Of a stretch of DNA of 64,000 nucleotides, positions 45,875 to 55,017 are shown in pieces (positions within the stretch are counted from its first letter, which is position 1; each line of letters starts with the position of its first letter). The DNA is taken from contig JAQCEJ010000003.1 in NCBI GenBank assembly GCA_027618475.1, forward strand, positions 49,812 to 113,811. Direction: 5' to 3'. The DNA is from Planctomycetota bacterium. Its GTDB lineage: Bacteria > Planctomycetota > Planctomycetia > Planctomycetales > Planctomycetaceae. The notes under the pieces were generated by a model that was not told where the DNA came from, ran no database searches, and saw only the letters and a program-made list of their open reading frames with translations. Made by a program: the position numbers and the translations under genes.

Positions 45875-46936
45875 ATGAACCCCGTTCTTAGCGACGAAAC
45901 GACCCAAACCGACTGGCATGCCCTCGCCGACCGTGTGCTGCAAGGTGACGAACTGACCCGCGACGACGCACTGGCAATCATTCATTCCCCCGACGCCGAA
46001 CTACTCGATCTGCTCGCCGCCGCGTACAAAGTCCGCCGGCAGCATTTCGGTAACAAAGTTCACCTCTATTATCTGAAAAACGCGAAAAGCGGTCTTTGCC
46101 CCGAAGATTGCGGGTATTGCTCGCAATCCAAAATCTCCGACGCACCGATCGAAAAGTACGCGCTGCTCAACTCCGAAAAACTGCTCGCCGGGGCGCGACA
46201 GGCGGCCGCCAATCAGGCCCGCACGTACTGCATTGTCGCCAGCGGCCGAGGACCGAGCGACCGTGAAGTCGAGCATATCGCCAAGACCGTTGAAACGATC
46301 AAAGACGAACTCGGTTTGCACATCTGTTGTTGCCTGGGATTGCTCAGCACCGAACAAGCCTTGCGGCTGAAAGAAGCCGGCGTCGATCGCATCAATCACA
46401 ATCTCAACACCAGCCGACGGTTTTACGACCAGATTTGCTCGACGCATTCGTATCAAGATCGCCTCGATACGCTGAAAACCGTCCGCGACGCTGGCATGGA
46501 ACTTTGTTGCGGTGTTATTGCGGGGATGGGTGAACAACCCGCCGATCTGGTCGATCTGGCGTTCGAACTTCGCGAATTGAAGGTCGAATCGATTCCCGTC
46601 AATTTCCTGAATGCGATCGACGGCACGCCTCTGGAAGGACGAACCGACCTCAACCCGCGCGATTGCCTGCGGGCGCTGGCGTTGTTCCGCATGACGAACC
46701 CTAAAACCGAAATCCGCATCGCCGGCGGCCGCGAAGTCAACTTGCGTTCGATGCAGTCTCTGGGACTCTACCCGGCGAATTCGCTGTTCGTCAGCGATTA
46801 TCTCACCACCAAAGGCCAGGCGGCGGAAGACGATTTCCGCATGATCGAAGACCTCGGCTTCGAGGTCGTGATCAGCGGGCCGAGTCCGCTGTACTCGGAA
46901 ATGTCGAATGACGAAATCCGAATGTCGAATCAATGA
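45875..46936 (+). CDS. bioB: Biotin synthase
   Basis: 353 residues. Radical-SAM enzyme that inserts sulfur into dethiobiotin. The 4Fe-4S motif C-x3-C-x2-C is at residues 75, 79 and 82 (GLCPEDCGYCSQS). Other signatures are YCIVASGRGPSDREVEHIAK, RINHNLNTSRRFYDQICSTH, ELCCGVIAGMGEQPADLVDL and IPVNFLNAIDGTPLEGR. The last eleven residues (MSNDEIRMSNQ) and the stop are encoded by an intergenic repeat, so the native C-terminus was probably replaced when the repeat inserted. Other bio genes are not nearby. Confidence 0.95.
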   Translation: MNPVLSDETTQTDWHALADRVLQGDELTRDDALAIIHSPDAELLDLLAAAYKVRRQHFGNKVHLYYLKNAKSGLCPEDCGYCSQSKISDAPIEKYALLNSEKLLAGARQAAANQARTYCIVASGRGPSDREVEHIAKTVETIKDELGLHICCCLGLLSTEQALRLKEAGVDRINHNLNTSRRFYDQICSTHSYQDRLDTLKTVRDAGMELCCGVIAGMGEQPADLVDLAFELRELKVESIPVNFLNAIDGTPLEGRTDLNPRDCLRALALFRMTNPKTEIRIAGGREVNLRSMQSLGLYPANSLFVSDYLTTKGQAAEDDFRMIEDLGFEVVISGPSPLYSEMSNDEIRMSNQ

Positions 46937-47060
46937 CGAAGCTCCAAATCCGAATGTCGAATCCGATTTTTTCAGCGTTTCACCAGGTTTGCACGGACTT
47001 CAATATTGGGATATTCGGATTTGATTCGTCATTCCGACTTCGACATTCGTCATTCGGTTC
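46900..47060. repeat. GAATGTCGAATGACGAA-type repeat, copy 1
   Basis: The ends are built of AATGTCGAATGACGAAATCC units, and the right end holds their reverse complements (CGACATTCGTCATTCGG), so the whole forms a long imperfect hairpin of about 160 bases. A second copy lies at 49412-49563. The left end overlaps the bioB 3' end and provides its stop codon. Confidence 0.75.
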
Positions 47061-47146
47061 AAGATTGCCTGTTCGGACCAAATGCATCATAATGCCGGCG
47101 CTTATGGAGCAGTTTGAGAAGTCTTGAGTGAAAAGGAGTGTTACCC

Positions 47147-48079
47147 ATGCCGATTTTCGATGACAATTCCTTATCCATCGGACGCACACCGCTGGTGCGT
47201 GTGAATCATCTCACGAAGGGTCTTAAAGCGACGGTTCTTGCGAAAATTGAAGGACGCAACCCCGCTTACAGCGTCAAATGCCGCATCGGCGCCGCGATGA
47301 TCTGGGACGCCGAGAAAAGCGGCAAACTCAAACCCGGCATGCAAGTCGTCGAGCCGACCAGCGGCAACACCGGCATCGCCCTCGCCTACGTCTGTGCGGC
47401 ACGCGGCTACCCGCTCACACTCACTATGCCCGATACGATGTCGATGGAACGCCGCATGATGCTCAAGGCGTTCGGTGCCAAATTGATTCTCACTCCCGGA
47501 GCCGACGGCATGAAAGGGGCGATCGCCAAAGCCGAGGAACTCGCCGCCGATCCGAATTATTACATTCCTCAGCAGTTCAATAATCCGGCGAATCCCGCGA
47601 TCCATTTCCGCACCACCGGTCCTGAAATCTGGGAAGATACCGGCGGCAAGGTCGACATTTTTGTCTCAGGTGTCGGCACCGGCGGCACGATTACCGGCGT
47701 CTCGCGATACATCAAACACGAGAAAAAACACCCGCTCAAATCGGTCGCCGTCGAACCGACCGCCAGCCCGGTCCTTTCTGGTGGATCGCCCGGCAAGCAC
47801 AAGATTCAAGGGATCGGTGCCGGTTTCATTCCCGAGATTCTCGATATGAGCATCGTCGATGAAGTCGTGCAGGTCACAGACGAAGAAGCGTTCGAGATGG
47901 CTCCGCGCATTACTCAAGAAGAAGGAATCATCTCGGGAATCAGTTGCGGAGCGGCTATGGTCGCAGCACTGAAAATTGCCGCTCGAGCCGAGAGCGAAGG
48001 AAAAACGATCGTCGTCATCCTCCCCGACTCGGGTGAACGGTATCTCTCGACTCCGTTGTACGATTACGCCAAGGAATAG
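47147..48079 (+). CDS. cysK: Cysteine synthase A
   Basis: 310 residues from ATG 47147, with AAGGAGT about 8 bases upstream. O-acetylserine sulfhydrylase, PLP-dependent. The PLP lysine is residue 44 in [15 protein letters not shown], exactly as in enterobacterial Cys[57 protein letters not shown] and [15 protein letters not shown] complete the signature. It makes cysteine from O-acetylserine and sulfide. The gene downstream belongs to transsulfuration, suggesting a sulfur amino-acid locus. Confidence 0.96.
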   Translation: MPIFDDNSLSIGRTPLVRVNHLTKGLKATVLAKIEGRNPAYSVKCRIGAAMIWDAEKSGKLKPGMQVVEPTSGNTGIALAYVCAARGYPLTLTMPDTMSMERRMMLKAFGAKLILTPGADGMKGAIAKAEELAADPNYYIPQQFNNPANPAIHFRTTGPEIWEDTGGKVDIFVSGVGTGGTITGVSRYIKHEKKHPLKSVAVEPTASPVLSGGSPGKHKIQGIGAGFIPEILDMSIVDEVVQVTDEEAFEMAPRITQEEGIISGISCGAAMVAALKIAARAESEGKTIVVILPDSGERYLSTPLYDYAKE

Positions 48080-48098
48080 GCGGTTTTTGGTCCTCCTC

Positions 48099-48121
48099 GT
48101 TCCCAAGCTCCGCTTGGGAAC
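48099..48121. repeat. Small palindrome GTTCCCAAGC...GCTTGGGAAC
   Basis: A 10-bp perfect inverted repeat (48099-48108 and 48112-48121) starting about 20 bases after the cysK stop, followed by a second small hairpin CGAAGCTCTGCTTCG. This unit is a common intergenic repeat in planctomycetes as far as I recall, and may also act as a terminator. Confidence 0.7.
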
Positions 48122-48190
48122 GCAAGTCTTCGAAGCTCTGCTTCGTGGGGTGTCGTGTCCACCCGTGTTCTTCTCCGATGATAAAAAGCA

Positions 48191-48212
48191 CACTGGCGGA
48201 TAGCCGCCAGTG
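48191..48212. repeat. Small palindrome CACTGGCGG...CCGCCAGTG
   Basis: A 9-bp perfect inverted repeat with a 4-base loop (48191-48199 and 48204-48212), the second palindrome in the cysK-metB gap. A familiar dispersed intergenic repeat type. No T-run follows, so terminator function is uncertain. Confidence 0.7.
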
Positions 48213-48263
48213 CCACCCGATGCCAAGTTTGACGTTTTCACCAGCCGCACAAGGTCCATTCCC

Positions 48264-49406
48264 ATGCATTTTGAAACGCTCTGCGTTCACACCGGGGTCG
48301 CGAAAGACTCTGCCTACAACAGTTGCATTACGCCGATTTATCCGTCGTCGACCTTTTCGTGGGACGATCTGAAAACCACCAAAGGCTTCGATTACACACG
48401 CAGCGGAAACCCCACCCGCAAAGCCCTCGAAGAAAACATCGTCAGGCTCGAAGGAGGCATCGATTGCCGGGCGACGTGCACCGGGATGTCGGCAATCACC
48501 ACCGTGATGCATTTCTTCAAACCGGGCGACCACATCATTGCGCCGATCGACATTTACGGCGGGACGTATCGCCTGTTTCAAAGCGTCTTCAAACCGTTCG
48601 GTATCGAATTCGATTTCGTGCCGATGGGAAATCTCGACGCCGTTCGCAAGGCCATTCGCCCGAGCACCAAATGCATCTGGATCGAAACGCCGAGCAACCC
48701 GCTACTGAATATCGTCGATATGGCGGCTCTTGCAGAAATCGCTCACAAGGCCGGGGCGATTACGATTTCCGATAACACCTTTCTCTCGCCGTACCTGCAG
48801 CGGCCTTTCGAGCACGGCGTCGACGTTGTGTTGCATTCGACAACAAAGTATCTCAACGGCCATTCCGATGTCGTCGGCGGGGCCGTCGTCACGAAGGATA
48901 AAGAACACGCCGAGAAAGTCAGCTTCATCGTCAACGCCCTCGGACTCGGTTGTTCGCCATTCGACGCCTGGTTAGTGCTTCGCGGCATAAAAACCCTCGG
49001 TCCGCGGATGGAAGCCCATCAACGGTCGGCTCAAGCGGTCGCCGAAGCGCTCGATAAGCATCCGAAGGTCGAGAAGGTTTATTATCCGGGACTTCCCAAT
49101 CATCCGCATCATGCACTGGCGAAAAAACAGCAGCACGGCTTCGGCGGGATGCTCAGTTTCGATCTTAAGGGAGGCCGTCCTGCCGTTGAGAAGTTCCTCG
49201 CAAAGCTCGAGATTTTCCTTCTGGCGGAATCGTTGGGGGGCGTCGAATCGCTGATCGAATACCCCGAGACGATGAGCCACGCCTCGATGTCTCCCGAAGC
49301 ACGCGTCGAAGCGGGGATCACCGAGAAAATGCTCCGGGTCTCATGCGGCATCGAACACCCGACAGACCTGGTCGCGGACCTGAATCAGGCGTTGGAAGGG
49401 GTGTGA
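48264..49406 (+). CDS. metB: Cystathionine gamma-synthase-type PLP enzyme
   Basis: 380 residues from ATG 48264. Cys/Met metabolism PLP family. FETLCVHTGVAKDSAYNS, FDYTRSGNPTRKALEENIVR, DIYGGTYRLFQSVFKPFGIE and the PLP lysine 195 in HSTTKYLNGHSDVVGGAVV are seen, and AESLGGVESLIEYPETMSH is the typical late motif. The family includes cystathionine gamma-synthase, gamma-lyase and O-acetylhomoserine sulfhydrylase, which cannot be separated safely by eye. The location after cysK supports a role in methionine/cysteine transsulfuration. Confidence 0.85.
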   Translation: MHFETLCVHTGVAKDSAYNSCITPIYPSSTFSWDDLKTTKGFDYTRSGNPTRKALEENIVRLEGGIDCRATCTGMSAITTVMHFFKPGDHIIAPIDIYGGTYRLFQSVFKPFGIEFDFVPMGNLDAVRKAIRPSTKCIWIETPSNPLLNIVDMAALAEIAHKAGAITISDNTFLSPYLQRPFEHGVDVVLHSTTKYLNGHSDVVGGAVVTKDKEHAEKVSFIVNALGLGCSPFDAWLVLRGIKTLGPRMEAHQRSAQAVAEALDKHPKVEKVYYPGLPNHPHHALAKKQQHGFGGMLSFDLKGGRPAVEKFLAKLEIFLLAESLGGVESLIEYPETMSHASMSPEARVEAGITEKMLRVSCGIEHPTDLVADLNQALEGV

Positions 49407-49411
49407 GCAGA

Positions 49412-49563
49412 AATGTCTAATGTCGAAATCCGAATGACGAATCAATTCCCAATGTCGAATGTCCAAATGAACCCAATTGTGAGTTGAACTGTGATCGGAT
49501 GATTTCGGGCATTCGGACTTCGTCATTGTTTCGACATTCGGATTTCGACATTCGTCATTCATC
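49412..49563. repeat. GAATGTCGAATGACGAA-type repeat, copy 2
   Basis: Starts 5 bases after the metB stop. The left half reads AATGTCGAAATCCGAATGAC and similar; the right half, TTTCGACATTCGGATTTCGA, is the reverse complement. Same family as 46900-47060, so two copies flank the cysK-metB pair. Confidence 0.75.
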
Positions 49564-49884
49564 CATAAGCCGCGTGTTTGCCTGGAATTGCGTCCAAATC
49601 TCTGGCGGGTTTGACGCCGACGGCATGACCCGATAGCATATGCACTCTTCACGTTCTGTGTGGAGTTACAGAACGGCGGTCGGGGTCTGCATCGTGTTGA
49701 TGCGGCTGACCGAGTCTCCTACAATCGAGGAGACATCAACTCCAATACTTTTTTCCGCACGATGCGGTCTGACGATCTGCTCCTGAGCGTTTTTTAACGA
49801 CGTTTTGATCGGGAGATGGCTCCGCTTTACGCAGAGGCCGATTCGCAGGCTGTTAGATTCGGCGGGAAGGCAGGAGATTTCGAC

Positions 49885-50628
49885 ATGGCTGAGATTTCAG
49901 TTCAAGACATTCTAGAAGCCGGAGTTCATTACGGCCACAAGACGAGCCGTTGGAACCCGAAAATGCGTCCGTACATTTACGGCCGCCGCAATCAGATTCA
50001 CATTATCGATGTCAAAGAAACGGTTCGTGGCCTGATGCGTGCCCGCCGTTATCTGCAATCTGTCGCCTCGCACGGTTCGCTGGTGCTGTTCGTCGGCACA
50101 AAGCGACAGGCCGCTTCGCCGATCATGGAAGCCGCCACGATGTGCAAAATGCCGTACGTGACGGAACGTTGGCTCGGCGGTACGCTCACCAACTTCCGCA
50201 CAATTCGCAGCCGCCTCAAGCGGTTGGAAGAGCTTGAAGCACTCGAGACCACCGGCGAAATCGACACGTACTCGAAGAAAATGCAATCGACACTTATCCG
50301 CGAAAAGCGGAAGGTCTTCCGCAACTTGAACGGCATCCGTACGCTCAACCGGTTGCCCGAGGTGATCGTGACGGTCGACCCGACCAAGGAACACAACTGC
50401 GTTCACGAAGCGAAACTCTTGGGGATCAAGGTTATAGCACTCATCGATACCGATTCGAACCCTGACATGGTCGACTTGCCGATTCCCGGCAACGACGACA
50501 GCATTCGCTCGATCCGTCTGGTGATGACGCTTTTGGCTGATGCCATCAATCAGGGAAAATCGACATTGCCCAAGGAAGAAGTGCCGCAAAGTGATGACGA
50601 ACAGTACAAACCGGTTCCGTCGCGCTAA
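49885..50628 (+). CDS. rpsB: 30S ribosomal protein S2
   Basis: 247 residues from ATG 49885, with AGGAG about 9 bases upstream; the open frame from 49816 has no comparable site. [59 protein letters not shown] and [20 protein letters not shown] are classical S2. [20 protein letters not shown] and [20 protein letters not shown] follow. First gene of the rpsB-tsf-pyrH cluster. Confidence 0.97.
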   Translation: MAEISVQDILEAGVHYGHKTSRWNPKMRPYIYGRRNQIHIIDVKETVRGLMRARRYLQSVASHGSLVLFVGTKRQAASPIMEAATMCKMPYVTERWLGGTLTNFRTIRSRLKRLEELEALETTGEIDTYSKKMQSTLIREKRKVFRNLNGIRTLNRLPEVIVTVDPTKEHNCVHEAKLLGIKVIALIDTDSNPDMVDLPIPGNDDSIRSIRLVMTLLADAINQGKSTLPKEEVPQSDDEQYKPVPSR

Positions 50629-50988
50629 ACGATTCTTAACAATGACTCGATGTCGAATTTCTGAGACGTTGTATCAAAAGCGGTCGCAAGGTATTCACAG
50701 AATCTGAATGATGTCTGTTGCATGGCAGCCGGTTTCCTAACGAAATGGATTTCGCCTGAACCGAGAACCGTCAGATGATGTCCGATGGCAGACCGGTTTA
50801 ATAACCGTTGCGGATGAATTCGATCATCTTCGCCGATTATTCAGAAAGCGAACATTCACTTTTCAGACACCAAACATAAAGATGAATTTTGATGATCGGC
50901 GAATGACATTCGTTGAGGATGGCGAAGGCCGTTCTTTCCCCCATTCGATCGTCATGCATTCGTCGTATAAACAGAGGAGAAAACTGAC
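50629..50988. other. Intergenic region between rpsB and tsf
   Basis: 360 bases with no supported gene. Two related stretches (GAATGATGTCTGTTGCATGG near 50707 and CAGATGATGTCCGATGGCAG near 50772) form an imperfect direct repeat, and CGGTTTAATAACCG near 50793 is a small palindrome. It may hold a second promoter for tsf. The ribosome binding site before tsf is GAGGAG. Confidence 0.4.
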
Positions 50989-51825
50989 ATGGCAGAAGTC
51001 ACGGCGGCAGCCGTCAAAGCGTTACGCGATCTGACCGACCTCCCCATGATGGCCTGTAAGAGCGCTCTCATTAAAGCCAACGGTGACCAGGAAAAGGCAA
51101 TCGAGTATCTTCGTGAAGACGCGGGAAAAGTGATGCTCAAACGGGCGGATAATCCCACCTCGGAAGGACGTATCGTCATCTTATCAAAAGACGACGGCAG
51201 CGAGACCGTGATGGTCGAGATGCAGTGTGAGTCTCCGCCTGTCGCGGGGGCGCCCGATTTCGTCAACTTCGCCAACGAGTGTGCCAAACAACTGCTGAAT
51301 GGTCCCGGTGCATCGTCTCCCGCCGAGCTGTTGTCGCAACCGGCTCCCGATCATGCCGGCAAGAAACTTTCCGACGTGCTCGAAGATATGATCAACCGCA
51401 TTCGCGAGAAGATGGTGCTGTCGCGCATATTGCGGGTCAACGGCCCTACGGGAGGTTACGTGCATCACGACGGTAAACAAGGAGTGCTCTTCCGCGCCGA
51501 AGGCAAGGTCGAGAACCCCGGTGTGCTTCGCGATGTAGCGATGCATATCGCCGGGCTCAAACCGACGGTCGTTCATCCCGAGGAACTCGATCAGACGCTC
51601 GTGAATGCCGAGCGTGAAAAGCTGACCGCCGAAGCCAAAGCGTCGGGCAAGCCGGATAATATCGTCTCCAAGATCGTCGACGGCCGCATGAAAACGTTTT
51701 TCGTCGACCAGGGTGTGTTGACGGCCCAGGCATTTGCCAAAGAAGAATCGAAGACCGTCAACCAGGTTCTAGCCGAGAACGGCCTCAAGGCTGTTGGCTT
51801 CACCCGTTGGATGTTGGGAGTGTAA
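50989..51825 (+). CDS. tsf: Translation elongation factor Ts
   Basis: 278 residues. The UBA-like start (VTAAAVKALRDLTDLPMMAC, KSALIKANGDQEKAIEYLRE) is followed by the core with SPAELLSQPAPDHAGKKL and DVAMHIAGLKPTVVHPEELD, then IVDGRMKTFFVDQGVLTAQA. It recharges EF-Tu with GTP. Canonical position after rpsB and before pyrH (3-base gap). Confidence 0.96.
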   Translation: MAEVTAAAVKALRDLTDLPMMACKSALIKANGDQEKAIEYLREDAGKVMLKRADNPTSEGRIVILSKDDGSETVMVEMQCESPPVAGAPDFVNFANECAKQLLNGPGASSPAELLSQPAPDHAGKKLSDVLEDMINRIREKMVLSRILRVNGPTGGYVHHDGKQGVLFRAEGKVENPGVLRDVAMHIAGLKPTVVHPEELDQTLVNAEREKLTAEAKASGKPDNIVSKIVDGRMKTFFVDQGVLTAQAFAKEESKTVNQVLAENGLKAVGFTRWMLGV

Positions 51826-51828
51826 CGC

Positions 51829-52596
51829 ATGTCGCAGTCCACGGAATCGGTCGTCCCCCTCCCGTATCGCCGAGTAGTCCTCAAGTTAAGCGGCAACAGC
51901 TTCAGCCGCACCGGCGAGGGGGGGATCAGCATGAGCGAGATCATGACGATCTGCAATCAGATCAAGAGGATCGTGCAGCTCAACATTCAACTCGCCGTGG
52001 TGTGCGGCGGAGGAAACATTCTCCGTGGAAAGCAGTTTTCCTCCGCCAGCGTGGCGAGTAACCCGTCGACCGCCCACTATATGGGAATGCTGGCCACCGT
52101 GATTAACGGTTTGGCATTGCAAGACGCTCTCGAAAGCGTTGGCGTTCCGACCCGGCTCCAAAGTGCCATTCGCATGGAAGGAGTTGCCGAACCGTTCATT
52201 CGTCGTCGTTGCCTCCGACATCTCGAAAAAGGTCGCGTGGTAATACTCGCCGCGGGGACAGGAAGTCCGTTCGTCACCACCGATACCGCTGCCGCCTTGC
52301 GATCGCGAGAAATCGACGCTGACGTACTCCTGAAAGCAACCCGCGTCGACGGAGTTTATACCGACGACCCCGAGAAAAACCCTCATGCCGTACGGTATTC
52401 GGAAATTTCCTATCAGGACGTGTTACGACAAAACCTGCAAGTGATGGATGCACAAGCCTTGCATCACTGCATGGAACACAACATCCCGATTGTGGTCTTC
52501 AACTACCAGAAAGAGGGAAACATCGAACGGGTTCTCAACGGCGAAAAAATCGGCACACGTATTCTCCCTGTGGCACAGATGCCGAAATCGACCTGA
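51829..52596 (+). CDS. pyrH: UMP kinase
   Basis: 255 residues. [59 protein letters not shown] and [20 protein letters not shown] are family signatures, with [20 protein letters not shown] and [20 protein letters not shown] near the end. It phosphorylates UMP to UDP. Usually frr follows this gene; here a minus-strand hypothetical gene comes next, so the cluster ends early. Confidence 0.96.
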   Translation: MSQSTESVVPLPYRRVVLKLSGNSFSRTGEGGISMSEIMTICNQIKRIVQLNIQLAVVCGGGNILRGKQFSSASVASNPSTAHYMGMLATVINGLALQDALESVGVPTRLQSAIRMEGVAEPFIRRRCLRHLEKGRVVILAAGTGSPFVTTDTAAALRSREIDADVLLKATRVDGVYTDDPEKNPHAVRYSEISYQDVLRQNLQVMDAQALHHCMEHNIPIVVFNYQKEGNIERVLNGEKIGTRILPVAQMPKST

Positions 52597-52635
52597 GTCA
52601 AATGGCAAACGACCGAAATAACCTCGGCAATCCTT

Positions 52636-53133
52636 TCAAGCCGGTTCGCGTTTCCCGTTCGGGAACTCGTGAAACGCGGGTTTGAAGTCCTCGGGGGGGA
52701 CGGCGAAAATTTCCATTCTCACAATCTCTTCGGCCTCTCCCACGGTTCCGCTGATTGCCAGATGCGACTCGTCCGTAAAGTGACAATCGAGTTCGCGATC
52801 GGGACGCGCCTGCCACGAGAATGAAGAAACCTGCCGAAAAAGCGTCGTCAAACCGAGTAAATCAAATTCGAAATTTGTCGGGCGCGATGCGCCGTCAACC
52901 TTTCCGCCGACGAATTCAGTCCGTCCCAGAAACAGTCCAACCTCCCAACCCTGTTCGGTGAGACGGCAATCGTAGCCAACGCGACCTTCTCCTACGAGCG
53001 GTTCGAAGAATTCGGCGGCGCGGTCGATTAACGTCGTCAGCCATTCGGGACGTACCGATTTCAGCGACCGACGTGCGGTGTACAGTTCGACTTGTTTCAA
53101 TAAATGTTGCAAAGGCAAATGTGAGTGGCTCAA
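52636..53133 (-). CDS. Hypothetical protein
   Basis: 165 residues, soluble, no signal peptide. LQHLLKQVELYTARRSLKSV and EWLTTLIDRAAEFFEPLVGE form helices, then a beta-rich part with GRVGYDCRLTEQGWEVGLFL and RELDCHFTDESHLAISG. I recognise no family. Reading frame and codon use look genuine. It is convergent with pyrH, 39 bases apart. Confidence 0.65.
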   Translation of the reverse strand: MSHSHLPLQHLLKQVELYTARRSLKSVRPEWLTTLIDRAAEFFEPLVGEGRVGYDCRLTEQGWEVGLFLGRTEFVGGKVDGASRPTNFEFDLLGLTTLFRQVSSFSWQARPDRELDCHFTDESHLAISGTVGEAEEIVRMEIFAVPPEDFKPAFHEFPNGKREPA

Positions 53134-53514
53134 TGGAGGGGTCTCTGCTACTTACGGCGTTACCGGATAGAACGTCATCATGAATTGGCGATCCGAAGGG
53201 AATAGTACGATCGGCAAGCGGTTTCGGCACCGTCTCCCTATGGCCGAGAACCATTCGATCTCTGATTTGAGGTATCGGGGATGTCGTTGCGATCTCCGCA
53301 ATCGAAATTGCGCACTTCGAGTGATATGCTTCGAGACGATTCACCTGCCACAAACATACCGAGTATGCCGGTCTCATTCTTACTCGGCGAGTCCGATGGA
53401 ATCGAACGGATCGTTTCGATGGGCGGAAGCGCGATCGTGACGGTTTTGTCAGTTGCAACCTTCATGCGCCGGTGTAACTCTCATGACAGCCCATTAATCG
53501 TTAAAACGGTTCCT
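53134..53514. other. Intergenic region with a doubtful minus-strand frame
   Basis: A minus-strand frame at 53238-53465 (75 codons, beginning MKVATDKTVTIALPPIETIR) is protein-like but has no ribosome binding site and no known family. A plus-strand frame covers the same bases. I cannot decide whether either is real. Confidence 0.3.
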
Positions 53515-53606
53515 GCAAGCTGTTTCATAAACCTTCGGTCAGTCGAACTGGCAATGGACGTTAATACGACGCCGGCATCGCCAACCCGTATATGAAACCA
53601 GTTCTA
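53515..53606. repeat. 90-bp palindromic repeat, copy A (diverged)
   Basis: The left end GCAAGCTGTTTCATAAACC and right end CCAACCCGTATATGAAACCA match the ends of copies B and C with a few changes. The ends are inverted relative to each other (GTTTCATAA...TTATGAAAC type). No protein is encoded inside. It lies 80 bases before the MBL-fold gene. Confidence 0.65.
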
Positions 53607-53685
53607 CGCTTGTTCGCCGGTCGGTATACCGATATCGTTATCGCAGTCCCTTGCCTCCCGCAGCCGCTGATAGAAGGCTCAGGCC

Positions 53686-54465
53686 GTGAAAGTCAAAATC
53701 GTCGGAGTTTCCAACACCGGCACGCCGACTCTTCAATCGCTGATCTCGTACGTCATCGACGGTGCGCTCGCCATTGACGCCGGTTGTCTCGGTTGTGTGG
53801 CACCACTTTCGGCTCAACGCGCGATTCGCCATGTGCTGCTCACGCATGCGCATCAGGATCACATCGCCACTCTGCCGATTTTTCTGGAAAATGTACATCG
53901 GCGCGGCGAGAAACCGGTGACCGTATACGGCAGTCGGCATACGCTGTCGTTGCTCAGAAACTCGGTGTTTAACGGTCGCATCTGGCCCAATCTCGAAAAA
54001 CTGTCGATCGACGGCGAACCGTTTGTTCGCTTCGAAACAATAAGGCCGCTCGAATCGTTCTCGATCAACGGTTACCGAATCACGGCAGTGAAGTTGAATC
54101 ACACGATCCCGACGCTTGGTTATATTGTGGAAGAAACACGGGGAAGAAGGCAAACATCGGCCGTCGCGATTGTGTCTGATACCGGTCCGACAAAGGAAAT
54201 CTGGAGACAACTCAAATCCATCCGGAATCTCAAAGCCGTATTTCTGGAGTGCAGTTTTCCCGACGACACGATCGAACTCGCGAAATTGACGCGGCATCTG
54301 ACCCCAACGCTGTTTCGTCGTCAGATTGAGAACCTGTCGCCGTCCGTCCGAGTTTTGGCCGTTCATCTCAAACCGGCATTTCGCGAGCAGATTACCGAGG
54401 AGTTTTCTGCCATGAAATTTCCGAACGCAGAGATCGGCAAACTGGAGACGACTTACAACTTCTGA
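53686..54465 (+). CDS. MBL-fold metallo-hydrolase (class II cAMP phosphodiesterase-like)
   Basis: 259 residues from GTG 53686. HVLLTHAHQDHIATLP has the H-x-H-x-D-H zinc motif (54, 56, 58, 59). Later landmarks are VKLNHTIPTLGYIVEE, AIVSDTGPTKEIWRQL and AVFLECSFPDDTIELAK, as in the class II 3',5'-cyclic-nucleotide phosphodiesterase group of the MBL fold. A cyclic-nucleotide substrate is an inference from that likeness. Monocistronic. Confidence 0.85.
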   Translation: MKVKIVGVSNTGTPTLQSLISYVIDGALAIDAGCLGCVAPLSAQRAIRHVLLTHAHQDHIATLPIFLENVHRRGEKPVTVYGSRHTLSLLRNSVFNGRIWPNLEKLSIDGEPFVRFETIRPLESFSINGYRITAVKLNHTIPTLGYIVEETRGRRQTSAVAIVSDTGPTKEIWRQLKSIRNLKAVFLECSFPDDTIELAKLTRHLTPTLFRRQIENLSPSVRVLAVHLKPAFREQITEEFSAMKFPNAEIGKLETTYNF

Positions 54466-54493
54466 ATCGGACCCGGGATTGTTGACGGCCTCG

Positions 54494-54877
54494 TCAAGCG
54501 TTTTTGGTTGTTGCCGATGGAGTCGTGCGATAAGCCCAGACGAACAATACACACCACATGAGATCGATCATTCCGAAAGCAAAGACAATCGCAGGAATGC
54601 GCTGTTGTAGAAAAAGGCCGACGGCAGCGCCTCCGAAGCTGATTTTTTCGAGAATCGCAGGGATCATCATCGGGCGAAAACGGACCGGATCGCGAGCAAT
54701 AACGAAAAACGCGATCTGCCAAGCCAAGGCCACTCCGATGAAACCGTAATAATTGTAGACGTGCGTGATCGGTGGTGGATAATCGATACCGACGCGGGTT
54801 TCCATGAAATACTGTGGCAATAGCACGGCAATGCCAACGATCGCGGCCGTCCTGAAAATGATACATGCTTTAGACAT
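54494..54877 (-). CDS. Small four-helix membrane protein
   Basis: 127 residues with four hydrophobic segments (ACIIFRTAAIVGIAVLLPQY, NYYGFIGVALAWQIAFFVIA, MIPAILEKISFGGAAVGLFL and PAIVFAFGMIDLMWCVLFVW). It resembles uncharacterised planctomycete membrane proteins with an RDPVRFRPMMIPAILEK loop. Function unknown. It lies just left of the IS element, on the same strand. Confidence 0.7.
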   Translation of the reverse strand: MSKACIIFRTAAIVGIAVLLPQYFMETRVGIDYPPPITHVYNYYGFIGVALAWQIAFFVIARDPVRFRPMMIPAILEKISFGGAAVGLFLQQRIPAIVFAFGMIDLMWCVLFVWAYRTTPSATTKNA

Positions 54878-55017
54878 GCTTCTACACAGTTACTGTTACG
54901 AATCGACGCGACATCTAAATCAGACATTCTTGCCGTGCGTTTCCTCAGGATGAAGATTTTTCTCCGGTCGTTTCATCCCATATTGAACCGCATCTGAGTC
55001 GACTAGATTTCGTTCTA

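Noticed and set aside
46001..46933. Minus-strand open frame of 310 codons inside bioB
   Set aside because: Shadow of the intact radical-SAM gene.
48099..48212. CRISPR array from clustered short palindromes between cysK and metB
   Set aside because: The palindromes differ from each other, are not regularly spaced, and no cas genes are present.
53638..54552. Minus-strand open frame of 304 codons opposite the MBL-fold gene
   Set aside because: The plus strand has an intact H-x-H-x-D-H zinc motif and family landmarks; the antisense product has none.
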